From positions 1 through 12,422 of the forward strand of contig CAIYSH010000269.1 in the NCBI GenBank assembly GCA_903928755.1: a stretch of 12,422 nucleotides of DNA, given 5' to 3'. The translations under genes and the position numbers were made by a program. The notes beneath the pieces were generated by a model that searched no databases, was not told the origin of the DNA, and saw only the letters and a list, made by a program, of their open reading frames with translations. The stretch comes from an uncultured Alphaproteobacteria bacterium. GTDB taxonomy: Bacteria; Pseudomonadota; Alphaproteobacteria; Caulobacterales; Caulobacteraceae. Of the stretch, positions 7,142 through 12,422 are shown in pieces. The number at the start of each line of letters is the position of its first letter. Positions within the stretch are counted from its first letter, which is position 1.

Positions 7142-7353
7142 CTGATAGTTCCTCGACCCTGATCTGATTGGTAAGGGGCCCGGCCATCGGCCGCAATGAG
7201 GGTCAGCTTGACTGCGCAAACCCTCTTATGCCCCCGCAGCCATATCTACCGAAGGGAGCCGGTCCAGGACGATTGATACCCCTCGCCGGCCGCTCAATCT
7301 GGGCTGCCAGGTCACCCGGCAAAAAGGATCCAGGATCAAGCTGCCCGATCGGC
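7142..7353. other. Intergenic gap between peroxidase and reductase genes
   Basis: These 212 bp should hold the reductase promoter, but I could not pick a confident -35/-10 pair. A T5 run (7321-7325 read on the minus strand) follows a short GATC-CTG-GATC pairing shortly after the peroxidase stop. Its stem is too short to call a terminator. No small gene or RNA is recognised. Confidence 0.35.
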
Positions 7354-8781
7354 TCAGAACGGATTGGAGAACTTTGCATCCTGCATCATGGCGTTGTCGG
7401 TCAGGGTGCCAAGGAAGGCCAGCAGGGCAAGTTTGTCAGCTTCGGTCAGATTCAGACGTCGAGGTGCTCCGGTATTATCCTGTAAGGCCGGTGCCAGGTT
7501 CGGGCTGTCCTGCACCCCATGATCATAGTGCTCGACCACATCCCGCAGGGTGGCAAACCGACCATCGTGCATGAAGGGGGCACGCACGGCGATATTGCGC
7601 AGGGACGGAGCCTTGAACCGGCCATTGCCGGCCCCGACATCCGTGACGGTCGCGTCCAGACCGTTGTTGAAGACATTCGGGCTGATATGGGCGTCGGTAT
7701 TGTGGCAGCCGTCACAACGCGCTGCGCCCGTAAAGATCTGACGCCCCCTCTCCTCCTGGGCTGTAAAGGTCGCCGCGAAATTCGGGGTTCCGTTGACGAA
7801 GGCCGAGTCATACTTGCTGCGATAGGATGACAGGGACCGGACGAACTGGGCCAGGGCACGGGCAATACGCTGCTGCGTGACCTGGGTCGTCCCGAAGGCA
7901 TCCCGGAACAGCGCAGGATAGAAATCCGTCGCTGCCAGCTTGGTTTCAAGATCGATGAGATTCATGCCCATCTCGGTGGTGTCCTGGATTGGGGTCACCA
8001 CCTGGTCTTCCAGGGTCGCCGCCCGCTCATCCCAGAAAAAGCGGCCACGGTTGTAGTATCGGGCATTGGCCAGACCCATGGCATGGCGTCCCGTCGTCCC
8101 GCCCTTGAAACCCACGCTGAGCTTTGCCGAATCGGAAAAACCCTTGGTCTGTTGATGGCAGCTGGCACACGATACGGTATCGTTCAGGGACAGACGCTTG
8201 TCGTAAAACAGGACCCGTCCCAGAGTCGCCCCGGCATTGGTGGTAGGATTGCTACCGGGCGTATTGTCGGTACCGGAAATCGTTCCAGGGCCTGCGCGCG
8301 TGTACTGAAGCGGAAGGGAAATGTCGGCATCCGCATAGGCAAACGGAACTGCCGGCAGGGACGGGCGACCGAGTGCCGCAGCAGAGACCGGAGCCACGAC
8401 CAGATTGAATGTTCCGGTGGCAGACCCGCCCTTCCCGTCTGAAGCCGTGATCGAAACCGCAATTGTGCCTGCCGTATTGGGCGTCCCGCTGATGGTCGCG
8501 CCGCTGGTCGTCAGACCACCGCCCGAAGGGGTAAGGGTGACGGAATAGGTCAGACTGTCGCCGTCGGCGTCCGTAAAGGTCGTCCCGCCCTGGCTTGCAT
8601 CAAAGGTATAGGCGGTTCCGACGGTCGCAGATTGCCCCGCAACCGCCTTGGCCAACACAGGCGCACGATTGGTTACAACGACCGTTGTCCCGCTACCACT
8701 GCCACCCCCGCCGCCGCCGCCGCCACAGGCGGAAACCAGCAACATGGCCGCCAGTGCGGCACCCGACCTGAAATTTCGCAA
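7354..8781 (-). CDS. Lipoprotein: putative Ig domain fused to di-heme cytochrome c peroxidase, about 475 aa
   Basis: Numbered from TTG at 8781. A lipoprotein signal ends in LLVSAC with Cys19; residue 20 is Gly, so outer-membrane sorting is expected. Eight glycines (20-27) form a tether, then a cadherin/putative-Ig domain (about 38-128) with DADGDSLTYSV and a GTFNLVV end. The rest is a bacterial CCP/MauG-type peroxidase. Heme c sites are CASCH (205-209) and CDGCH (356-360); Trp250 lies in FFWDERA, Glu270 in QDTTEMG is the likely peroxidatic acid, and Met404 in APFMHDG is the expected distal heme ligand. It has Met where MauG has Tyr, so H2O2 reduction with electrons from a c-type cytochrome is more likely than MauG-type oxidation. 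An in-frame TAA sits just above 8796, so translation must start at TTG 8796, GTG 8790, TTG 8787 or TTG 8781. Only the last has a good Shine-Dalgarno (GAGGG, 8 nt). It lies 80 bp after the kinase gene. Confidence 0.92.
   Translation of the reverse strand: MRNFRSGAALAAMLLVSACGGGGGGGGSGSGTTVVVTNRAPVLAKAVAGQSATVGTAYTFDASQGGTTFTDADGDSLTYSVTLTPSGGGLTTSGATISGTPNTAGTIAVSITASDGKGGSATGTFNLVVAPVSAAALGRPSLPAVPFAYADADISLPLQYTRAGPGTISGTDNTPGSNPTTNAGATLGRVLFYDKRLSLNDTVSCASCHQQTKGFSDSAKLSVGFKGGTTGRHAMGLANARYYNRGRFFWDERAATLEDQVVTPIQDTTEMGMNLIDLETKLAATDFYPALFRDAFGTTQVTQQRIARALAQFVRSLSSYRSKYDSAFVNGTPNFAATFTAQEERGRQIFTGAARCDGCHNTDAHISPNVFNNGLDATVTDVGAGNGRFKAPSLRNIAVRAPFMHDGRFATLRDVVEHYDHGVQDSPNLAPALQDNTGAPRRLNLTEADKLALLAFLGTLTDNAMMQDAKFSNPF
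8701..8724 (-). repeat. GCC/GGC triplet tract encoding the poly-Gly tether
   Basis: The bases encoding eight consecutive glycines contain a run of five perfect GCC repeats (plus strand), preceded by variant glycine codons. Such tracts can gain or lose triplets by slippage without a frameshift, which would only change tether length between the lipidated cysteine and the Ig domain. Confidence 0.6.
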
Positions 8782-8861
8782 CTTCAACACCCTCAACGCT
8801 TACAAATTTCACTCAATCAACTTCGCCGCGATTCGGATTTTCTGTCTCTGGCCAAAATCAA

Positions 8862-10946
8862 CTAGACGGCAGGGTCGCTGGCTGTTTCGGCGAGCGCCAT
8901 CTCCATGGCCTCGAACATCCTGTCAACTTCGATGGGCTTGGCGACAAAACCGTTCATGCCTGCCTTCTGATACGCGTCGATCTGGTAGTTCATGGCATTG
9001 GCTGTAAGGGCCAGGATAGGGGTCATGGCTCGGCCTGTCTCGGCTTCCCTGCGACGGATTTCCCTTACCGCCGTGACCCCGTCCATGACCGGCATCTGGA
9101 CATCCATAAGGATAAGATCCCAGTGGCTGTCTGCCCAGGCCCGGACAGCTTCTGCTCCATCGCCGACCACTTTCGGCTGCATGCCGGCCTGTTCCAGCAG
9201 CGTTTTGAGGACAAATTGATTCACGCCGTTGTCTTCAGCAACAAGGATACAAAGGTTCCGGTTGGTTACCGCCCCTTCCTGCGCCTTCGAGCTCAGGGGC
9301 TCGGCTCCGCCTTGCAAGCGCAGGAGAGGCAATTCCACAGTGAAGGTGCTTCCCGACCCAGGCTGACTGATGACTGAAATGTCGCCGCCCATCGATGTCA
9401 CCAATTGGCGGCAGATAGCCAGACCCAGCCCCGTTCCACCGAACCGGCGGGTGATTGAGGAATCGGCCTGTACGAACTTTTCAAAGAGGTGCTGCAGACC
9501 TTCAGGCTCGATACCCAAGCCCGTATCGATCACGGAAAAAAACACCCGACTGCCGTCCTGCCTCACCCTCAGGGTGATCTTGCCGGCATCGGTGAACTTA
9601 ACGGCATTGGACAGGAGGTTTGCCAGGATCTGCCCGATGCGTCGCGCATCGCCTCGATAGACCCCGAGGGCATCCGCTGCCAGATCCAGTTCAAAGGCGA
9701 GGCCCTTTCTGTCCAGGCCGCCTCTGATGGAGGCCGCTGCAGACCTGGCGACGTCCTCAATTTCGAACGCCCTCTCTTCCAGTTCAACCTTGCGAGCTTC
9801 GATCTTGGAAAGATCGAGAATGTCATTCAGGATGTTGAGCAGGGCCGAACCAGACTCCACAATGATCTTCAGGCGATCCCTCTGCGCACTGGTTAAGGAA
9901 TCCCGCTCCATGATTTGGGCCATGCCAAGCACACCATTGAGTGGGGTGCGGATTTCGTGGCTTACAACGGCCAGGAACTGTCCCTTGGCTTCCGACGCTG
10001 CCTCAGCGCGCAACATGGCCTCGCGCAACAAGGCAACCTGACGACGATCCCGCCGGATCACCAATGCCGGAGCGATCAGCAGGACAGCCAGAAGCAGCAC
10101 GAGTGGGGGAGCCACAGTCAAGGCCAGATTCTGGACGGGACGCCCATAGCGCCAGATGAAGCGGCCGATGACGTCGCCAGTGCCATCCTTGATGTCTACC
10201 GAAGCATGCTGATTGCCGGGCTCTCCCAGGGGCAACCTTTGCAGCTTCAGTTCCTGAAGAAGGTAATGACGGCCCAACCAGTTGGTAAACTCCTGGTTCA
10301 GCTCCATCACGCCGATGATGACAGGCGCTCTTGAATGCAATGGCAGCGCCGTGCCGAAATCTGGCTGAATCAGGGAGGCCGTCACCAGGACAAGCCCATC
10401 TGGCGTTGCAAGATAGGCAGAGCGGTCTATGGCCCTGGAAATGATCGGGCCGTTTGTGTTCGGCTTCAAAAAGACACCCCGGGTGGCCTCCTGCCGCCGC
10501 AGATCACCAACCAGGTTCTGAACGGCGGCGACAAGCGGCCTTCTGAGAACGGGCGTTACCGCGGCACCGTCAACCCAGGCTCCGACCGGCTTGTCTTGCT
10601 GGTCCAGCACATAGGTTTCCAGCAGACCGCAGGTCTCGGCCATGAACTGCCCGACATTGGCATCTGCCCACCCGGCATCGTATCGGTTTTCCAGGTGACG
10701 CACCGCTTCGTCCCACACGGCATTCGGGTGCACGCAGGACCGCAGGGCTGCGTCCTTGATGACCATACCGTTGGCCACCAGACGCTCGGCATGCTGACGC
10801 GAATTTATGTCAATGCGCCGCGCTGTGGAGACAATCACACCCGTCAGGGCCAGGATGGCAATTGCCGAAACCACCACGGCGATCAAGCTTATGGACCGCG
10901 CAGGCCAAGGTTGTTCTACGGTCTCCCCCGAAATCTCAAAAGCCAT
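8862..10946 (-). CDS. CHASE4 hybrid sensor histidine kinase/response regulator, 694 aa
   Basis: This inner-membrane hybrid kinase has one transmembrane helix at about 18-40, a periplasmic sensor of roughly 235 residues, a second helix at about 277-297 and a short helical linker. The sensor fits CHASE4: Asn75, Trp78-Asp79, Trp93 and Asn97 follow its typical spacing. HisKA carries the phospho-acceptor His330 in FLAVVSHEIRTPLNG. HATPase_c has N-box NLLSNAVKFT (443-452), G1 DTGLGI (474-479) and G2 GGTGLGL (503-509). The receiver (about 565-690) has acidic Glu571-Asp572, phospho-acceptor Asp615 in LILMDVQMPVMDG, and Lys670. There is no PAS, HAMP or HPt domain, so the phosphate must go to a separate HPt protein or return from one. 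The sensor has exactly two cysteines, 71 and 106. No clear Shine-Dalgarno precedes the ATG at 10946. The peroxidase gene begins 80 bp downstream with no visible terminator. The signal is unknown. Confidence 0.95.
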   Translation of the reverse strand: MAFEISGETVEQPWPARSISLIAVVVSAIAILALTGVIVSTARRIDINSRQHAERLVANGMVIKDAALRSCVHPNAVWDEAVRHLENRYDAGWADANVGQFMAETCGLLETYVLDQQDKPVGAWVDGAAVTPVLRRPLVAAVQNLVGDLRRQEATRGVFLKPNTNGPIISRAIDRSAYLATPDGLVLVTASLIQPDFGTALPLHSRAPVIIGVMELNQEFTNWLGRHYLLQELKLQRLPLGEPGNQHASVDIKDGTGDVIGRFIWRYGRPVQNLALTVAPPLVLLLAVLLIAPALVIRRDRRQVALLREAMLRAEAASEAKGQFLAVVSHEIRTPLNGVLGMAQIMERDSLTSAQRDRLKIIVESGSALLNILNDILDLSKIEARKVELEERAFEIEDVARSAAASIRGGLDRKGLAFELDLAADALGVYRGDARRIGQILANLLSNAVKFTDAGKITLRVRQDGSRVFFSVIDTGLGIEPEGLQHLFEKFVQADSSITRRFGGTGLGLAICRQLVTSMGGDISVISQPGSGSTFTVELPLLRLQGGAEPLSSKAQEGAVTNRNLCILVAEDNGVNQFVLKTLLEQAGMQPKVVGDGAEAVRAWADSHWDLILMDVQMPVMDGVTAVREIRRREAETGRAMTPILALTANAMNYQIDAYQKAGMNGFVAKPIEVDRMFEAMEMALAETASDPAV

Positions 10947-10981
10947 GCGCTCGCACTTTTTCTTTTGATGACCGACTTGCA

Positions 10982-10998
10982 GGCCATTTTAACTGGCC
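10982..10998 (-). promoter_or_regulatory. Inverted repeat around a -10-like TAAAAT upstream of the kinase gene
   Basis: GGCCA-N7-TGGCC is a perfect 5-bp inverted repeat whose centre, read on the minus strand, contains TAAAAT, close to a consensus -10. It lies 36-52 bp upstream of the kinase ATG. No convincing -35 sits 16-18 bp further up, so the promoter may need an activator or may be chance. The repeat could be an operator. Confidence 0.3.
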
Positions 10999-11054
10999 GT
11001 GCAAACACAACTATCCCGTCAGTAAATCTAGGAGAAAACCATTTGAAAAGTGTG

Positions 11055-11098
11055 AAAGCCCTGGCAGGCCCGGAGGTTTCCCGCGGAATTTGGGCTTT
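11055..11098 (-). terminator. Long-loop inverted repeat after the isomerase gene
   Basis: AAAGCCC and GGGCTTT (7 bp, perfect) enclose 30 nt about 20 nt past the isomerase stop. On the minus strand the second arm is followed by CACACTTTTC, which contains a short T4. The long loop makes this a poor intrinsic terminator, but it is the only candidate before the kinase gene. Confidence 0.3.
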
Positions 11099-11118
11099 GT
11101 GACAGGATGAACCCTGCC

Positions 11119-11955
11119 CTAGTTGCTTATCCCTGCAACTTCTACCCGATACCGCTGACGCAACTTGCGAAGAAAATCGGCATTGGCACGTTTGCGGGCC
11201 TCTGCAAGAAAGGCGTCCTTCACCTGATCCCTGACTTCATCGAGTGGCGGGGTCAGCCGCGCCTTGCGGCTTTCGATCTTCACCAGATGCCAGCCATAGG
11301 GACTCGGAACCGGGCCAGACCAGACCCCGACCGGATTTGACTCAAGGGCTCTGGCGAAATCCGGACCATAGTCCCGGAACAGGTCATCCACACCGACACC
11401 ACCATAGGACAGCGGCAGGACAAACGGATCTCCCGGCCCGGGGTCCTGGCCAGCGGCACGTGTCAGGGCCTTGCGCGCAGCCGCTTCTGATGCCGGTCGA
11501 TCACCACTGAAGACGACCTGATGGAAGGCCACTTTGGCAGGCACCACATACTGGGCCTTTGTCCTGTCATAGAGCGCCTTCAGGTCTGCCTCGGTCGGTT
11601 GCGGCAGGCTTGTGGTATCCTCGCTGGCAAAGGCCATTTTTTCTGCAAGGCGACGACGGATGATCATGTCGTTCCGGTCCATGCCAAGCCGCAGGGCCTC
11701 ACGGGCGAGCAGTTCTTCATTCACCCGCTCATTGATGATGGCCTTGACCTCTGCCTGGCTCGGCGGCCTCTGCATCTGCAACTGCCAATAGCTGACCAGT
11801 TGCTCAAGCTCGCTGGTCTCCAGACGCACCACAGGCCGACGCGCATCCTTCACCGCCGAGACGATGAAGAACAAGGCAATCCCGATGACCATGAAGTGGG
11901 TCAGGGGCTCGCGAAGAAGACGCCGCCACAAGGCGGGCTCAGGCTCTGGGTTCAT
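11119..11955 (-). CDS. Membrane-anchored parvulin-type peptidyl-prolyl cis-trans isomerase, 278 aa
   Basis: A cytoplasmic N-terminus with three arginines (11, 12, 15) precedes a single transmembrane helix (about 17-35). The remainder is probably periplasmic. A SurA/PpiD-like helical chaperone region (about 44-130) contains INERVNEELLAREALRLG, and the parvulin-like domain (about 140-230) contains VAFHQVVFSG, FARALESNPVGVWSGPVPS and the family signature PYGWHLVKIESRKA. Such proteins speed proline isomerisation and help fold exported proteins. Several classic parvulin active-site positions, such as the first HILV histidine pattern, are altered here (FHQVVF), so chaperoning may matter more than catalysis. 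The ATG at 11955 lies 17 bp inside the end of the upstream DUF3604 gene with no good Shine-Dalgarno. This points to translational coupling and suggests that the DUF3604 protein or its substrate path is the client. Confidence 0.88.
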   Translation of the reverse strand: MNPEPEPALWRRLLREPLTHFMVIGIALFFIVSAVKDARRPVVRLETSELEQLVSYWQLQMQRPPSQAEVKAIINERVNEELLAREALRLGMDRNDMIIRRRLAEKMAFASEDTTSLPQPTEADLKALYDRTKAQYVVPAKVAFHQVVFSGDRPASEAAARKALTRAAGQDPGPGDPFVLPLSYGGVGVDDLFRDYGPDFARALESNPVGVWSGPVPSPYGWHLVKIESRKARLTPPLDEVRDQVKDAFLAEARKRANADFLRKLRQRYRVEVAGISN

Positions 11956-12422
11956 ACCAGATCGGCGAGGACCAGGCCCGCTCTATGATCGTATTGGCAA
12001 GGCGGGGATTTGGCGGCGTCCCGTTGCGTATGGCGTCCCAGGTTGACCAGCGGCACGACGGATTTTCAAGGACCCGCACATAGTAAAAGGCGCGCTGTTT
12101 CGGATTGAACTCGGGATCGCGCCAGAGGGTCCGCAACTCTACATCGCCCTTGAAACGCTCGGTGGCACAGGTGGAAATGTCGACCTTCGCCCCATTGTCC
12201 GGGCAGCGCCATGTGGTCTTGTTGAGCGGCAGGTTGTCAGAGCAGGCCACATCAAAGACCTTTTCCTTGGCGACTCCGTTCTCAACCCAGCCCTTCACGA
12301 CCTGGGCCCGCTGCAGATATCCCGAATTGGGATCCCGGACACCCCAGACCAGGAATTTCGGCACCTGACCGGCCTTCGCTGCAAGCAAATCACCGCCCAT
12401 GGGCACGCCCTGCGCATAGGCC
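11939..12422 (-). CDS. DUF3604 protein, C-terminal part (5' end outside the window)
   Basis: The frame is open to the right edge, so only the last ~160 residues are visible. They read AYAQGVPMGGDL near the edge, then KFLVWGVRDPNSGYLQRAQVVKGWV, a CSDN stretch, STCATERFKGDVELRTLWRDPEF, YYVRVLENPSCRWSTWDAI and a final ERAWSSPIWYEP. This is the highly conserved C-terminus of DUF3604 (PF12228) proteins, usually about 600-650 residues with an export signal at the N-terminus. As far as I know the family has no firmly established biochemical role; relationship to PHP-type phosphoesterases has been suggested. Three or more cysteines in the visible part fit a periplasmic protein. The internal ATG at 12406 is not the true start because family-conserved sequence continues before it. 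The stop overlaps the isomerase start by 17 bp. Confidence 0.85.
   Translation of the reverse strand, partial: AYAQGVPMGGDLLAAKAGQVPKFLVWGVRDPNSGYLQRAQVVKGWVENGVAKEKVFDVACSDNLPLNKTTWRCPDNGAKVDISTCATERFKGDVELRTLWRDPEFNPKQRAFYYVRVLENPSCRWSTWDAIRNGTPPNPRLANTIIERAWSSPIWYEPRA

Noticed and set aside
7142..7219. Longer reductase starting at ATG 7219
   Set aside because: The extra 26 residues are Arg/Pro-rich and unlike the family; ATG 7141 has GAGGAA at the right distance.
7315..7345. Terminator after the peroxidase gene ending in T5
   Set aside because: The only pairing before the T-run is a 4-bp GATC stem with a 3-nt loop, too weak to support.
10335..11102. Plus-strand open frame of about 255 codons over the kinase N-terminus and upstream gap
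   Set aside because: It is antisense to the clear CHASE4 region, has no family-like sequence and no good ribosome binding site.
1..12422. Mobile element, phage, toxin-antitoxin or defence island
   Set aside because: No transposase, integrase, attachment-site duplication, CRISPR repeat or defence-type domain is visible; all genes are co-oriented and of similar composition.

Overview
This high-GC window looks like chromosomal DNA from an alphaproteobacterium, most likely Caulobacterales or a close relative. The reasons are the recA-alaS adjacency, the Caulobacter-like RecA and AlaRS sequences, and a LexA operator of the alphaproteobacterial GTTC-N7-GTTC type upstream of recA. Every gene I can support lies on the minus strand, so transcription runs from high to low coordinates. 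I see no rRNA, tRNA, CRISPR array, insertion sequence or prophage gene.

Layout in transcription order. (1) 12422-11119: the C-terminal end of a DUF3604 protein, overlapping by 17 bp the start of a membrane-anchored parvulin-type peptidyl-prolyl isomerase. (2) 10946-7354: a CHASE4 hybrid sensor histidine kinase carrying its own receiver domain, then a lipoprotein made of a putative Ig domain fused to a di-heme cytochrome c peroxidase with a non-ATG start. (3) 7141-6146: a YhdH/AcuI-type NADPH-dependent reductase. (4) 6078-4864: an SOS-controlled recA with LexA box, promoter, a leader inverted repeat and a 3' stem-loop. (5) 4700-2058: alaS. (6) 1992-420: a glutathione S-transferase family protein and a short-chain dehydrogenase. 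(7) 280-1: the N-terminal third of a LOG-family Rossmann-fold protein that runs off the left edge.

The core (recA, alaS) is housekeeping. The flanking genes are ordinary accessory metabolism and envelope functions. The parts most worth a second look are the recA control region (overlapping GTTC repeats, then a perfect 9-bp inverted repeat with a GANTC site in each arm), the pairing of the CHASE4 kinase with the surface peroxidase, and the translationally overlapping DUF3604-isomerase pair. I found no clearly new multi-gene system here.
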